A model generated the notes under the pieces. The model ran no database searches, was not told the origin of the DNA, and was given only the letters and a program-made list of their open reading frames with translations. 64,000 bases of DNA, taken from assembly GCF_014197205.1 (NCBI RefSeq), contig NZ_JACIFD010000002.1:101501-165500 (forward strand). Reading direction: 5' to 3'. The stretch comes from Canibacter oris. Lineage in GTDB: Bacteria > Actinomycetota > Actinomycetes > Actinomycetales > Microbacteriaceae. Positions 1 through 9,209 of this stretch are shown here, in pieces (the stretch's first letter is position 1; every line of letters starts with the position of its first letter). The position numbers were made by a program, and so were the translations under genes.

Positions 1-377
1 TCCCGAGCATAACTGAGCTGCTGCGGAGCCTGCTCTAGAGGCACCCAAGCCAGCTGCGCAATTTCGGCGTTCGCCCGGAATCGGTGCTTTTTAGCCGCCT
101 TCCGCGTAACCTTTGCTGCCCAGTAGGCCACAACTTTTTTATCGCCGCCGCGTAACCTGTAAGAGAGGGTACCGAGATTCACCCCAAGCTTTACACGATA
201 CCCAGTTTCCTCTCGGGTTTCCCGTACCGCAGCCTGTGGCAGAGTTTCATTCGGGTCAAGCTTGCCCTTGGGAAAACTCCAGTCAGCATACCGCTTACGA
301 AACACTAACAGCACTTCAACGCTTTTATTTTCACGGTTGTAACGCCAGGGGATAGTGCCAGCAGCGTAAACCGTCAT
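1..377 (-). CDS. NUDIX hydrolase (3' part beyond window)
   Basis: This is a partial gene read on the minus strand that runs off the left edge; its first 125 codons are visible. The protein starts MTVYAAGTIPWRY and contains a complete Nudix box, GX5EX7REXXEEXG, at about residues 41-63 (GKLDPNE then RETREETGY). The family hydrolyses nucleoside diphosphates linked to another moiety, and actinobacterial MutT1-type proteins clean up oxidised nucleotides or dinucleoside polyphosphates. Its ATG overlaps the stop codon of ppk by four bases (ATGA), and an AGGAGG Shine-Dalgarno lies just upstream inside ppk, so the two genes are translationally coupled. In actinobacteria such a gene beside ppk often carries a C-terminal phosphohistidine phosphatase domain; that part is outside the window. 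Confidence 0.9.
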   Translation of the reverse strand, partial: MTVYAAGTIPWRYNRENKSVEVLLVFRKRYADWSFPKGKLDPNETLPQAAVRETREETGYRVKLGVNLGTLSYRLRGGDKKVVAYWAAKVTRKAAKKHRFRANAEIAQLAWVPLEQAPQQLSYAR

Positions 378-2485
378 CGGTTCCTCCTGCTGCGAGCCAA
401 CGTGCGATCTTGCATCACCAAATCCTGTAAATCAGGCAGCCGCTGCCCGGACTCATCAACGGTGGTGCGGTGCCAGGTGTCGTCAGGCTGCAGCTCCCAC
501 ACAATCACTCCCTCTTGGAAAGCAAAGTGGAAGAATCTATCAATGCGTGCCAGATGCTCGGCTGAGTCGATCCGCACCAAAACCTCAATACGGCGGTCGA
601 GATTGCGGTGCATCAAGTCAGCGCTGCCGATGTATACCTCGCGCTCGGCACCGCAGCCGAAAGCAAAAATGCGGGAGTGCTCCAGGTAGCGGCCGAGCAC
701 GCTGCGCACCCTGATGTTTTCGCTAAGACCCGCAATGCCGGCGCGAATTGAGCAGATGCCGCGCACCCATATATCAATTTTGACCCCGGCACAGCTGGCC
801 TCGTAGAGCGCGTCGATGATTTCCTCATCGACCATGGAGTTGGTTTTGATTTTAATTTCTGCGGGTTTACCCGCCAGCGCTAATTCTGTCTGCTGTTTAA
901 TGCGTTGCAGCAAACCCGGGCGCAACTGCAAAGGCGCCACCAGGAGCCGGTCATAGTTGGTTTCAATCGCGTAGCCTGACAGTACGTTGAACAGTCGGGT
1001 GACGTCACGGCCAACCTCATCAGACTTGGTGAAAAGCCCGAAGTCTTCGTAAATACGGCTGGTTTTCGGGTTATAGTTGCCGGTGCCGATGTGGCAGTAG
1101 TGGGCTAGACCGTGCTGCTCCTCGCGAATCACATGCACGAGTTTGCAGTGGGTCTTTAACCCCACCAAGCCGTAAACCACGTGAACTCCCGCCTGCTCTA
1201 GTTTCCGTGCCCAGCTAATGTTTGCGGCCTCGTCAAAGCGCGCTTTCACTTCGACCAGCGCCAGCACCTGTTTGCCGGCCTCAGCCGCGCGAATCAGCGC
1301 CGCAACGATCGGGCTATCACCTGAGGTGCGGTACAGGGTTTGCTTAATAGCGAGCACGTTCGGGTCAGCCGCAGCCTGCTCGATAAAGCTCTGCACGGTT
1401 GTTGCAAACGACTCATAGGGGTGATGCACCAGCAGTTCGCGGCGGCTAATAGCGCCGAAAATATCAGCCGGCTCGGTTGCGCTCTGCGCCGCAAAATCAC
1501 TTGCGGTAACCGGCAGATGCGGGTGAAATTTGAGATCGCTGCGACCCAAAGAGGTCAGCGAGAAAAGACCGCTTAAATCGAGCGGGCTGGGCAGTGTAAA
1601 AACCTGATTTTCGTCGATGCCCAGCTCCGTGACCAGCAGTTCGATCGTATTGTCGTCCATATCATCAGAGATTTCGAGGCGGATCGGCGGGCCGAAGCGT
1701 CGCCGCAGCAACTCTTTCTCGAGCGCCTGGATAAGATCTTCGGATTCATCCTCCTCAATCACCATGTCCTCGTTGCGAGTGAGACGGAAGACGTGATGAT
1801 CGATTACCTCCATGCCTGGGAAAAGCCCGTCAAGCTGGTTGGCGATAAGCTCTTCAATCGCGACAAAGCGAACGTTATCGATGCTCTCGCGCTGATCCAC
1901 CCGCACAAAACGCGGTAGCATTTGCGGCACTTTAAGCCTTGCAAATTCGACTTTGCCTGTGCGCGGGTTGCGCACGCGGATGGAGAGATTCAGGGTGCGT
2001 CCGGAGATGTAAGGGAAAGGGTGTGCTGGATCCACCGCCAAAGGCATTAAAACCGGATAAATGTTGGCCTCGTAGTAGGCAGTGAGGACCTCACGGTCAG
2101 CGCGATCCAGGCTCTCCCAGGAGACGATTTTGATACCGCTGGCTGCCAGCTCCGGCTGCACTTGCTCTAGGAAACACTTAATGTGGCGCTGCTGCAGCTC
2201 GTAGGCGGTGCTAAGAATCTGCTCCAGCTGTTTCGTGGGCGCAGTGCCGATGTTGGTGGGGACCGCCAGATCAGTTACGATGCGACGCTTCAAGCCAGCT
2301 ACCCGCACCATAAAGAACTCATCGAGGTTGCTCGCGAAAATCGCCAGGAAGTTGGCGCGCTCAAGCACCGGAATAGCTGCATCCTCCGCCATTTCTAACA
2401 CGCGCTGGTTGAAAGCCAACCAGCTTAATTCGCGATCAATATAGCGAGTGGTGGTATCCGCCGCAGCAGTGTTTTCAGCGCTCAT
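374..2485 (-). CDS. ppk: Polyphosphate kinase 1
   Basis: The 703-aa protein has the usual PPK1 length. PPK1 reversibly moves the gamma phosphate of ATP onto polyphosphate. It opens with the N-terminal signature RELSWLAFNQRVLEMA. The middle has HPFPYISGRTLNLS, and the catalytic part has QTLYRTSGDSPIV, the KTHCKL histidine segment and HIGTGNYNPKTSRIYEDFGL. The C-terminal LMHRNLDRRIEVLVRI segment holds the second conserved histidine. These segments identify the phospholipase D-like catalytic domains. The gene is followed on its own strand by the overlapping NUDIX gene, suggesting a nucleotide and phosphate homeostasis operon. The start is ATG at 2485. Confidence 0.97.
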   Translation of the reverse strand: MSAENTAAADTTTRYIDRELSWLAFNQRVLEMAEDAAIPVLERANFLAIFASNLDEFFMVRVAGLKRRIVTDLAVPTNIGTAPTKQLEQILSTAYELQQRHIKCFLEQVQPELAASGIKIVSWESLDRADREVLTAYYEANIYPVLMPLAVDPAHPFPYISGRTLNLSIRVRNPRTGKVEFARLKVPQMLPRFVRVDQRESIDNVRFVAIEELIANQLDGLFPGMEVIDHHVFRLTRNEDMVIEEDESEDLIQALEKELLRRRFGPPIRLEISDDMDDNTIELLVTELGIDENQVFTLPSPLDLSGLFSLTSLGRSDLKFHPHLPVTASDFAAQSATEPADIFGAISRRELLVHHPYESFATTVQSFIEQAAADPNVLAIKQTLYRTSGDSPIVAALIRAAEAGKQVLALVEVKARFDEAANISWARKLEQAGVHVVYGLVGLKTHCKLVHVIREEQHGLAHYCHIGTGNYNPKTSRIYEDFGLFTKSDEVGRDVTRLFNVLSGYAIETNYDRLLVAPLQLRPGLLQRIKQQTELALAGKPAEIKIKTNSMVDEEIIDALYEASCAGVKIDIWVRGICSIRAGIAGLSENIRVRSVLGRYLEHSRIFAFGCGAEREVYIGSADLMHRNLDRRIEVLVRIDSAEHLARIDRFFHFAFQEGVIVWELQPDDTWHRTTVDESGQRLPDLQDLVMQDRTLARSRRNR

Positions 2486-2553
2486 AATTTAATTTTCTCA
2501 TATCGGGGCAGCAGCGGCTAGAATCCGGGGGAAAACATGGCACAATATTAGTT

Positions 2554-2829
2554 ATGACGGAGCGAAATCGAGTCAGCCATAAATGGTCCATTGCGGCGGC
2601 CTGGGCCGTGGCGATTTCGATTGGTGTTTTTGCAGCATTTTTCCGCGGCGGGGCTTATCAGGCGCAGTTGATTTTGCTGACGGTTGGGTTAGTAGCGTTG
2701 ATGACCGGGTTGCTGCAGCTGATTGTGGCAGATAAGGACGGCTTTATCGTACGCATTTCCCTGAGCATCGCGGGCGCGCTTTTTTTCCTCGGCGCAACCA
2801 CAACCCTCCTCAGTTTTGCGATAAACTAA
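2554..2829 (+). CDS. Small membrane protein, unknown function
   Basis: A 91-aa protein of no recognised family. The hydrophobicity suggests three membrane segments, at about residues 12-28, 37-57 and 68-88. A short polar DKDGF loop separates the last two. It is divergent from ppk. The bases CACAAT at 2541-2546 lie seven bases before the ATG and may be a leaderless -10 element, since no Shine-Dalgarno is visible. The following 36-codon gene begins four bases after its stop. I cannot assign a function. Confidence 0.7.
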   Translation: MTERNRVSHKWSIAAAWAVAISIGVFAAFFRGGAYQAQLILLTVGLVALMTGLLQLIVADKDGFIVRISLSIAGALFFLGATTTLLSFAIN

Positions 2830-2833
2830 AACC

Positions 2834-2944
2834 ATGATTCTCGCACTAGAAATTTTCTTCCTGGCCTTGCTCGGTCTGGCTTCCGCGTCAATCGCGTTCG
2901 TGTCAGGAACTGTTATCTACAACCTCTTTAAAGGTCAGAAATAG
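2834..2944 (+). CDS. 36-aa single-pass membrane micropeptide
   Basis: A short reading frame begins with ATG at 2834 and ends with TAG at 2942-2944. The predicted peptide is one hydrophobic helix (MILALEIFFLALLGLASASI...) followed by a short basic end, NLFKGQK. It sits between the stop of the 91-aa membrane protein and ygfZ, and the spacing fits an operon. Actinobacteria often carry tiny single-pass proteins of this shape beside cell-envelope or metabolic genes, but I do not recognise a family. The evidence is the membrane-helix composition and the tight packing, so conservation in relatives is needed to be sure. Confidence 0.5.
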   Translation: MILALEIFFLALLGLASASIAFVSGTVIYNLFKGQK

Positions 2945-2964
2945 TTTCTGCTGTTATCTCAGCC

Positions 2965-4122
2965 TTGCCGGGTGCTGTTTTAGACGCAGCTGGTGAGGCT
3001 GTTATGCATTTTGGCAACCCGCTTAAGGAAGGCCGTGATTTTCTTGCAGGTACTGCTGCTGCGGTGCGTGATGAGCTTGCAACGCTGCAAATTTCAGGGG
3101 TGGATCGGCTCACCTGGCTGCACTCCATCACCAGCCAAGATTTAACCTTGCTAAAACCCGGCGACAGCACCGAAACGCTGCTGCTCAGCCCGCAGGGCAA
3201 AATTGAACAGCAAATTGCGGTGCTGGCAACAGCTGACTCACTGCTGTTGATGGTGCCGCGTGACAGGGCTGAGCTGTTACTACAGTTTTTGCAGCGGATG
3301 CGGTTCACCCTGCGGGTGGAGATTGCCGATGTTACAGCTGTCAACGCGGTGCTGGAGCTGTGTTTACCGGTTGCCGCAAAATCGCAACTGTGGGAGCATG
3401 AAGCGTTGCGATGGTTGCGGTCAAGTTGCTCCACAGCTGAGCTGGATGCGCTGCCGGTATGGTATGACCCGTGGAGCTGGGTGCCAGCGCACGGCATCAG
3501 CTACTACGCGGGCGGATCCCACCCAACATTAGAAAACCCCGGCATTGTGCGGGTGCTGCTGCCACGGCAGCAGTTGTCACTGTTAGCCGCTGCGGTCACC
3601 TCAGGGGACGCAAAAATTGCGGGCAGTCTGGCTACCACCGCGCACGAGGTTGCGCTCTGGCGCCCCACCGTGGCGGAGCTTGATGAGCGGGCGCTGCCGC
3701 ACGAGTTTGATTTGCTGCGCAGCAGCGTGCACCTTAATAAAGGCTGCTACCGCGGCCAAGAGACGGTTGCCAAGGTGCACAATCTCGGGCATCCGCCGCG
3801 GCGGTTGGTGTTTGTGCATCTTGATGGCAGTGCCGGTGAGCTGCCGGAAGCGGGGGATTACCTTTACGCTGTGGCCACTGCTGACGAAGTAGCAACGGCG
3901 AAACCGGTCGGAAAACTGACTCGGGCGGTGTTGCACTGCGACTGGGGGCCAATTGCGCTGGCGCTCGTGAAGCGTTCTGCTCCCACCAGCGGCGCGTACC
4001 TGGTGCAGTTGCGCGATGGCACCACGGCGGCAGCAACCGTGGAGACCATTGTGGATCCCGCAGCGGGAGCCGTAAACGCGCTTGATCCAGCGGTGCGTAA
4101 AGCCCTGCTGCAGGTAAAATAG
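2965..4122 (+). CDS. ygfZ: Folate-binding protein YgfZ (GcvT-like)
   Basis: YgfZ is a tetrahydrofolate-dependent protein that helps maintain or repair certain iron-sulfur enzymes. The 385-aa product shows the GcvT-like fold in [15 protein letters not shown] near residue 46 and the family signature [21 protein letters not shown] around residues 258-278, with the conserved cysteine in CYRGQE. The start is uncertain. TTG at 2965 gives a normal family N-terminus but has no clear Shine-Dalgarno; ATG at 3004 is the next candidate. The 3' end carries the -10 element of gpmA, four bases downstream. Confidence 0.9.
   Translation: MPGAVLDAAGEAVMHFGNPLKEGRDFLAGTAAAVRDELATLQISGVDRLTWLHSITSQDLTLLKPGDSTETLLLSPQGKIEQQIAVLATADSLLLMVPRDRAELLLQFLQRMRFTLRVEIADVTAVNAVLELCLPVAAKSQLWEHEALRWLRSSCSTAELDALPVWYDPWSWVPAHGISYYAGGSHPTLENPGIVRVLLPRQQLSLLAAAVTSGDAKIAGSLATTAHEVALWRPTVAELDERALPHEFDLLRSSVHLNKGCYRGQETVAKVHNLGHPPRRLVFVHLDGSAGELPEAGDYLYAVATADEVATAKPVGKLTRAVLHCDWGPIALALVKRSAPTSGAYLVQLRDGTTAAATVETIVDPAAGAVNALDPAVRKALLQVK
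4115..4120 (+). promoter_or_regulatory. -10 element of gpmA (leaderless)
   Basis: TAAAAT lies at the very end of ygfZ, and six bases separate it from the gpmA ATG at 4127. This places the predicted transcription start at or next to the A of the ATG. There is no Shine-Dalgarno in the six-base gap. Confidence 0.55.
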
Positions 4123-4126
4123 AAGT

Positions 4127-4867
4127 ATGACAAAAAAACTGATTCTACTGCGTCACGGGCAAAGTGAATGGAACGAAAAAAACCTGTTTACCGGCTGGTA
4201 TGATGTGCGGCTCACCGAAAAAGGGCAGAGCGAAGCAGTTCGTGCTGGGCAGCTGCTGGCAGAGGCGGATTTGCTGCCGGATGTGGTTTTCACCTCACTG
4301 CTGAGCCGCGCGATTATGACCGCTAACCGGGCATTGGAGAGCGCTGACCGGCTGTGGATTCCGGTGCATCGCTCCTGGCGTCTTAACGAGCGCCACTATG
4401 GGGCCTTGCAGGGCAAAGATAAGGCGCAAACCCTCGCGGAGTTTGGCGAGGAGCAGTTTATGCTGTGGCGCCGCAGCTTTGATACGCCGCCACCGGCGCT
4501 GGCTGATGATTCTGAGTTTTCGCAGGTTAATGATCCGCGTTACGCTGATATGGACGGCGAGATGCCGCGGACTGAGTGCTTGAAAGACGTGATTGCGCGA
4601 CTGGTGCCGTACTGGGAAGGCGAGATTTTGCCGCAGCTTAACTCCGGCAAAACTGTGCTAGTTACCGCACACGGTAATTCGCTGCGCGCCCTGGTGAAGC
4701 ATCTTGAGGGGATTTCAGATGAGGATATCGCGCAGCTGAATATCCCAACCGGGATGCCGCTGGTGTACGAACTAGACGATAACGGCAAGCCAACTGGTCC
4801 CGGCCGTTACCTCGACCCAGAGGCTGCTGCTGCAGGGGCAGCCGCTGTGGCATCACAGGGTAAATAG
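4127..4867 (+). CDS. gpmA: 2,3-bisphosphoglycerate-dependent phosphoglycerate mutase
   Basis: This glycolytic enzyme interconverts 3- and 2-phosphoglycerate through a phosphohistidine. The 246-aa protein has the catalytic LRHGQSEWN motif with His10, the [13 protein letters not shown] segment typical of the dPGM family, [12 protein letters not shown], and the second histidine in [11 protein letters not shown]. Its length matches bacterial GpmA. The C-terminal tail is rich in alanine and unremarkable. The gene is convergent with carD and separated from it by a strong bidirectional terminator. Confidence 0.97.
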   Translation: MTKKLILLRHGQSEWNEKNLFTGWYDVRLTEKGQSEAVRAGQLLAEADLLPDVVFTSLLSRAIMTANRALESADRLWIPVHRSWRLNERHYGALQGKDKAQTLAEFGEEQFMLWRRSFDTPPPALADDSEFSQVNDPRYADMDGEMPRTECLKDVIARLVPYWEGEILPQLNSGKTVLVTAHGNSLRALVKHLEGISDEDIAQLNIPTGMPLVYELDDNGKPTGPGRYLDPEAAAAGAAAVASQGK

Positions 4868-4882
4868 CGGTGATAATGATTT

Positions 4883-4921
4883 GGTGGGGTGGATCGCTGA
4901 TCCACCCCACCTAAAAATTTT
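4883..4921. terminator. Bidirectional intrinsic terminator between gpmA and carD
   Basis: A perfect 13-bp stem (4883-4895 with 4899-4911, arms GGTGGGGTGGATC and its complement) closes a 3-base loop. It is followed by AAAAATTTT, so both strands have a short T-run. The position between two convergent stop codons fits shared termination. Confidence 0.85.
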
Positions 4922-4933
4922 GCGCAGAAATTT

Positions 4934-5416
4934 TTAAGACTCGAGAACAGAGTCAATTAGGTCACTTGCGGCGTCTTCATCGCATTTTTCAGCGAGGGCG
5001 ACCTCAGAAACCAAAATCTGGCGTGCCTTAGCCAACATTCGCTTTTCGCCGGCTGAAAGCCCGCGGTCGTGCTCGCGGCGCCACAGGTCGCGCACTACCT
5101 CAGAAACCTTAATCACATCACCGGAAGCAAGCTTCTCAAGGTTTGCCTTGTAGCGACGTGACCAGTTTGCTGGCTCCTCCGTGAAAGGGTCACGCAGTAC
5201 ACTAAAGACGTGCTCTAGCCCTTCTTCGTTGATGACATCCCGCACGCCTACCATCTCGCAGTTGTCGGCCGGAACCTCAATCGTCAAATCGCCCTGATTG
5301 ACTTCGAGGGTGAGGAACAGCTTTTCTACGCCGTCAATCTTGATCTTATTGGTCGCGATGATTTTTGCGGCACCGTGGTGTGGATAAACTACGGTTTCAC
5401 CAATCTCGAATTGCAT
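4934..5416 (-). CDS. carD: CarD family RNA polymerase-binding regulator
   Basis: CarD binds the RNA polymerase beta subunit and stabilises open complexes at actinobacterial promoters, including rRNA promoters. The 160-aa protein has the N-terminal Tudor-like RID domain beginning [17 protein letters not shown] and a C-terminal helical DNA-binding domain with [16 protein letters not shown] and the conserved tryptophan in [18 protein letters not shown]. Length and layout are normal for the family. An AAGGAG Shine-Dalgarno precedes the ATG at 5416. The gene is divergent from the lipoprotein at 5587, with 170 bases of shared upstream DNA. Confidence 0.96.
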   Translation of the reverse strand: MQFEIGETVVYPHHGAAKIIATNKIKIDGVEKLFLTLEVNQGDLTIEVPADNCEMVGVRDVINEEGLEHVFSVLRDPFTEEPANWSRRYKANLEKLASGDVIKVSEVVRDLWRREHDRGLSAGEKRMLAKARQILVSEVALAEKCDEDAASDLIDSVLES

Positions 5417-5586
5417 GAAACTAGGCTCCTTGTATACAGTCTGACTATTAGAATACCACAGACTGACACGCCGAGGAAGAAGCCTGCTTGCTGCACAAAG
5501 GCTGAAAATTTTCGGTATGATTTAAGGAGACACTCAGCCAACACGGCAAAAAATCCTGTAGATAGAAGTGAAACACGGAGGCAAGT

Positions 5587-6087
5587 TTGAAAAGCCGCAC
5601 CACTAAGTCAATTGCTTTAGCTGGCGTTTTAGCTCTGAGCTTGAGCGGTTGTGCGCTGCTCGCGCCTGTTGCTACTCAGCACCCATATGACCCGAGCGAC
5701 GGTGTCGGCGCCGACGTGTCACACGTTGACGTTCGTAACCTGCTGCTGATTGCAGACAAGCCAGGCGGCACCTATAACGTTGTGTTCACCGCGGTGAACG
5801 AGGCAGAGGCAACCGAGCTTGACATGACCTTCGTTGCCGCAAACGGTAAGAAAGAAAGCGTTAGCTTCGATTTGCAGCCAGGCAGCACCAAGGTAGGCGA
5901 CCTCACCAACCTGCAGACCCGTAAGCTGCTGCAACTCGGTAACCAGGAGATTGGCTCAACCGTTACGACCTACCTCACAGTAGAGGGTGAAAATGTTGAG
6001 GTTTATGTGCCTGTGCTTGACGGCACCCTGGAAGAATACAAGCAGTACGTGCCAACCGCTGCAGACACTGCGATTACTCAGAACTAA
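5587..6087 (+). CDS. Lipoprotein of unknown function
   Basis: The 166-aa product starts at TTG, supported by GGAGG about six bases upstream. It has a lipoprotein signal peptide: two basic residues early on, a hydrophobic stretch, and the lipobox LSGC with Cys at about residue 22. The mature part is mostly predicted beta structure with no cysteines, and it is followed by a terminator, so it is probably monocistronic. It is likely anchored on the outer face of the membrane. I do not recognise the family; similar lipoproteins near carD occur in related actinomycetes. Confidence 0.8.
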   Translation: MKSRTTKSIALAGVLALSLSGCALLAPVATQHPYDPSDGVGADVSHVDVRNLLLIADKPGGTYNVVFTAVNEAEATELDMTFVAANGKKESVSFDLQPGSTKVGDLTNLQTRKLLQLGNQEIGSTVTTYLTVEGENVEVYVPVLDGTLEEYKQYVPTAADTAITQN

Positions 6088-6100
6088 ATGCTGTATTAAA

Positions 6101-6139
6101 TGTTGCTGGCTAGCCACGGTTAGCCAGCAACATTTTTTG
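6101..6139 (+). terminator. Intrinsic terminator after the lipoprotein gene
   Basis: A perfect 12-bp stem (6101-6112 TGTTGCTGGCTA paired with 6121-6132) with an 8-base loop is followed by TTTTTTG. It starts 14 bases after the stop codon. Confidence 0.9.
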
Positions 6140-6230
6140 TTTGAGGGCGGCTGGGAATCCCTTGCCGCGCCTGGCTTGCGACAGAGCCGCACTGTTGCAA
6201 CCTTTACTGCTGATTAAGAAGTAAGCGGGG

Positions 6231-6236
6231 TAGACT
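6231..6236 (+). promoter_or_regulatory. -10 element of cysS (leaderless)
   Basis: TAGACT is placed six bases before the GTG start of cysS at 6243. There is no Shine-Dalgarno between them, so the mRNA probably starts at or next to the initiation codon. Confidence 0.5.
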
Positions 6237-6242
6237 GAAACC

Positions 6243-7679
6243 GTGCAAAAAATTTATGACTCTAAAGCGCAGCAACTGCTGGAGTTTGAACCGCGCCAGC
6301 CTGGCAAAATCGGGATGTATGTGTGTGGGCCCACAGTGCAATCTGCGCCGCACATTGGGCATCTGCGCAGCGCGTTGGTTTATGATCAAATGCGGCGCTG
6401 GTTTACGGCTGCAGGCTACGAGGTGACTCTGATTCGCAATGTCACCGACATCGATGACAAAATTTTGGTGAACGCCGCAGCCTCAGCAGCATCCGCGCAG
6501 CCGGAAACCTGGTGGCAGCTGGCGCAGCGTGTGGAACGATTGTTTAGCGCCAGCTATCGTGCTATCGGAGTTGCAGATCCAGCCGCTGAACCTCGCGCTA
6601 CCGGACATATCGGTGAGATGGAGCAGCTGATAGGGAGGCTTATTGAGGCCGGTTACGCCTACGAGACCGCGGACGGTAGCATTTACTTCGACACCGTGGC
6701 CTGGAAGCAGTATGGAGCCCTCACTCGGCAAACCGTGGAAGCAATGGCTGAGGGAGCAGAAACTGCTCCGGGAAAGCGTGCAGTGACCGATTTTGCGCTG
6801 TGGAAAGCGGCGCGCGAAGGGGAGCCGCAAGACGCACAGTGGCAGTTGCGTTACGGGGGTAAAGGGCGGCCCGGCTGGCACATTGAATGCTCTGCGATGG
6901 CAACCAGGTTTTTGGGTGCGGCTTTTGATATTCACGGCGGTGGGCGCGATTTGCGGTTCCCACACCATGAAAACGAGCTGGCACAATCGAACGCTGCCGG
7001 TGACGAGTTTGCGAAATACTGGGTGCACAATGGGTTGGTTAATGTTGGCGATCAGAAAATGTCGAAATCGCTCGGCAACTCCCTGTTTGCGGCAGACCTG
7101 CTAGCTGCCGCCAGCGGTTTGGTGGTGCGTTACACCCTGGGTGCGGCGCACTATCGCTCAACTCTGGCTTACAGCGAAACCGCACTTGCAGAGGCTGCTG
7201 CTGCGGTTGAACGGATAGCTGAGGTGCTGGCTCGCGCGACACGGGATTTGGGCGCGGCGGTGCCCGATCCACACCTAGAACTGCATGGCCTAGCAGAGGT
7301 CGTGCCGGCGGAATTTGCGGCTGCAATGAACGAGGATTTTGCGCTGCCGCAGGCGCTTGCGCAGGTGCACTTGACGGTGCGTACCCTGAACGCAGCGCTT
7401 GACGCTAAAGACACTGTTTCGGCAACCACTGCGAGCCGTGAGCTGGTTGCGATGCTGGCGGTTTTGCACTTGGATCCGCGTCATCCGCAGTGGCAGCGGG
7501 GCGGCGACAGCAAGCAGACTGCAGCACTGCAACACCTGGTAGACAGTCTGTTGCAGGCGCGAGCTGCTGCGCGAGCTGCGAAAGATTGGGCGCGTAGCGA
7601 TGAGATCAGAGACCAGTTAGCCGCGGCAGGAATTCTGCTTGCCGACAACGCTAACGAGACAACTTGGAGTTTGAAATGA
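6243..7679 (+). CDS. cysS: Cysteine--tRNA ligase
   Basis: This class I synthetase charges tRNA-Cys. The 478-aa protein has the zinc-ligand cysteine in MYVCGPTVQ (Cys28), the HIGH motif at residues 37-40, the later zinc ligands in WHIECSAMA and FPHHENE, and the KMSKSLGNS loop near residue 272. It could be confused with the mycothiol enzyme MshC, but the spelling [15 protein letters not shown] and the presence of the C-terminal tRNA-binding region support CysS. The start is GTG at 6243. The stop overlaps the rlmB start (ATGA), a conserved actinobacterial pairing. Confidence 0.97.
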   Translation: MQKIYDSKAQQLLEFEPRQPGKIGMYVCGPTVQSAPHIGHLRSALVYDQMRRWFTAAGYEVTLIRNVTDIDDKILVNAAASAASAQPETWWQLAQRVERLFSASYRAIGVADPAAEPRATGHIGEMEQLIGRLIEAGYAYETADGSIYFDTVAWKQYGALTRQTVEAMAEGAETAPGKRAVTDFALWKAAREGEPQDAQWQLRYGGKGRPGWHIECSAMATRFLGAAFDIHGGGRDLRFPHHENELAQSNAAGDEFAKYWVHNGLVNVGDQKMSKSLGNSLFAADLLAAASGLVVRYTLGAAHYRSTLAYSETALAEAAAAVERIAEVLARATRDLGAAVPDPHLELHGLAEVVPAEFAAAMNEDFALPQALAQVHLTVRTLNAALDAKDTVSATTASRELVAMLAVLHLDPRHPQWQRGGDSKQTAALQHLVDSLLQARAAARAAKDWARSDEIRDQLAAAGILLADNANETTWSLK

Positions 7680-8680
7680 GTATGAAACGTAATGGGCGTC
7701 CGGGTGCGGTACGCAAGAAAAGCCGTGGCAAGCAGGTAGGTTCAGGCGGGCAGGGGCGACAGGCGCTGGAGGGGCGCGGCCCGACACCGAAAGCTGAGGA
7801 TCGGCCGTACCATCCGGCATACAAAGCAAAACAGCTGCGCGAGCGGGCCGCAGCAAACCGTCGCGCGCAGCAGGGGCAGCGCGGCGGTAGCGCGTCGCGG
7901 GGTACAGCTGCGGCGCGAGGCGGTAACTCTGAGGTAGAACTGGTTAGTGGCCGCAACTCAGTGTTGGAGGCGCTCCGGACGCGAATCCCTGCCACCACTC
8001 TGTACGTTGCTGCTCGTGCGGAGCTTGATGACAGGATGCGGGAGATTTTAGGTATCGCAACCGGGCGGGGGATTCCGGTGCTAGAGATTATGCGCCCGGA
8101 AATGGATCGCATGGTAAGCCGTGATACAGTGCATCAGGGAGTGCTGTTGAAGGTGCCAGCTTACGAGTATGCGCACCCGATGGATTTGCTGGAGCGGGCT
8201 TTTGATAGGGGCGAAACACCGCTTTTAGCGCTGCTTGACGGGGTTACCGATCCGCGCAATCTCGGCGCTATTATCCGCTCTGTCGCAGCGTTTGGCGGAC
8301 ATGGTGTGATTGTGCCGCAGCGTCGCGCAGCGGGTGTCACCGCTGCGGCTTGGAAAACTTCTGCTGGTGCGGCCGCGCGGTGTCCGGTAGCGCTTGCAAG
8401 CAACCTCACCCGCACTATTAAAGACCTTAAAAAGCAGGGCGTTTTTGTAATTGGCCTCGATGGTGCTGGCAGCACTCAGCTGCCCGGTTTGGAGCTAGCG
8501 GACCGCCCGCTCGCAATTGTCGTCGGCAATGAAGGCAGCGGTTTGAGTCGGTTGGTCGCCGAAGAGTGCGATCAGATTGTGTCAATCCCGATTTCGGCGG
8601 CAACCGAATCTCTTAACGCCGGCATTGCGATGAGCGTTGCCTGCTACGAGGTGGCACGGCTGCGCGCTACAGCACAGTAA
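7676..8680 (+). CDS. rlmB: 23S rRNA (guanosine-2'-O-)-methyltransferase, TrmH/RlmB family
   Basis: This SPOUT methyltransferase modifies a guanosine in the peptidyl-transferase region of 23S rRNA. The 334-aa protein has a basic, glycine-rich N-terminal extension (residues 1-80), a substrate-binding domain starting VSGRNSVLEALRTR, and the SPOUT core with LLDGVTDPRNLGAIIRS, IVVGNEGSGLSRL and ISAATESLNAGIAMSVACYE, the knot motifs that bind S-adenosylmethionine. I chose ATG at 7676, which overlaps the cysS stop and has TTGGAG upstream. The 3' end overlaps the convergent gene by 14 bases. Confidence 0.95.
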   Translation: MSMKRNGRPGAVRKKSRGKQVGSGGQGRQALEGRGPTPKAEDRPYHPAYKAKQLRERAAANRRAQQGQRGGSASRGTAAARGGNSEVELVSGRNSVLEALRTRIPATTLYVAARAELDDRMREILGIATGRGIPVLEIMRPEMDRMVSRDTVHQGVLLKVPAYEYAHPMDLLERAFDRGETPLLALLDGVTDPRNLGAIIRSVAAFGGHGVIVPQRRAAGVTAAAWKTSAGAAARCPVALASNLTRTIKDLKKQGVFVIGLDGAGSTQLPGLELADRPLAIVVGNEGSGLSRLVAEECDQIVSIPISAATESLNAGIAMSVACYEVARLRATAQ

Positions 8681-9059
8681 TTTCCTCCGCCCGCCACTTG
8701 CCGTGCGTGTATTTTAACCGAATCGCCACGGCAAAGGCACGGCGCTGTTTCACAAGGGTGGCAACGCAGTCGAGACAGTCGTCAGCGGTGCGAAAGGTGT
8801 GGATTAGCGGGCGTTGCCGCACCCAGGTGATGGGTTCGCGCTTGGTGTTGCGCTGGGCTGCGGCGCCCAGCACGATCCGCTGCTGTAATTGCAGTTGCTG
8901 CGACACAGCCGGGGTGATGCTGCTGCTTAAAGTCGCCACAGGGCGGCCGCAGTGCACAACCTCTGCGGCGAAAAGCGCTAAACCACACAGAAAGGAATTT
9001 GAGGGTGGGTCGGGCGCATGCTGTTGGTAGTCAGCTGCAAGATCGTTGCGAGGTGACAT
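8667..9059 (-). CDS. Rv3235 family (DUF6459-like) protein
   Basis: The 130-aa protein has a low-complexity N-terminus and a conserved-looking C-terminal half: an arginine- and tryptophan-containing segment, a paired helix ending VATLVKQRRAFAVAIRLKYTHGKWRAEEITVL. The final pattern, a basic strand followed by GxWR and hydrophobic residues, matches what I know of the actinobacterial Rv3235 family. The function of that family is not known to me. The gene is convergent with rlmB, overlapping its last 14 bases, and has AAGGAAA ahead of its ATG. The assignment rests on the C-terminal 50 residues. Confidence 0.6.
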   Translation of the reverse strand: MSPRNDLAADYQQHAPDPPSNSFLCGLALFAAEVVHCGRPVATLSSSITPAVSQQLQLQQRIVLGAAAQRNTKREPITWVRQRPLIHTFRTADDCLDCVATLVKQRRAFAVAIRLKYTHGKWRAEEITVL

Positions 9060-9197
9060 GATGTTTCCTTGTGGTAAGTTCCCGAATAGTGCTTCCTTGC
9101 GTTATTAGAGAAACTCTAAAACATTATTTCAACCGCGTGCAAGATGTTTTATTACCTCTGGTGTTTGTGCCTTTAACTTTTTTGGGCTGGTTCGTGG

Positions 9198-9203
9198 TTT
9201 AAT
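9198..9203 (+). promoter_or_regulatory. -10 element of the histidine kinase gene (leaderless)
   Basis: TTTAAT ends six bases before the GTG start at 9210, with no Shine-Dalgarno. The roughly 150 bases upstream of it are AT-rich and hold no gene. Confidence 0.4.
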
Positions 9204-9209
9204 CAGAGT

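Noticed and set aside
6243..7679. MshC (mycothiol cysteine ligase) instead of CysS
   Set aside because: The CGPTVQ...HIGH and KMSKSLGNS spelling and the C-terminal tRNA-binding part fit CysS.
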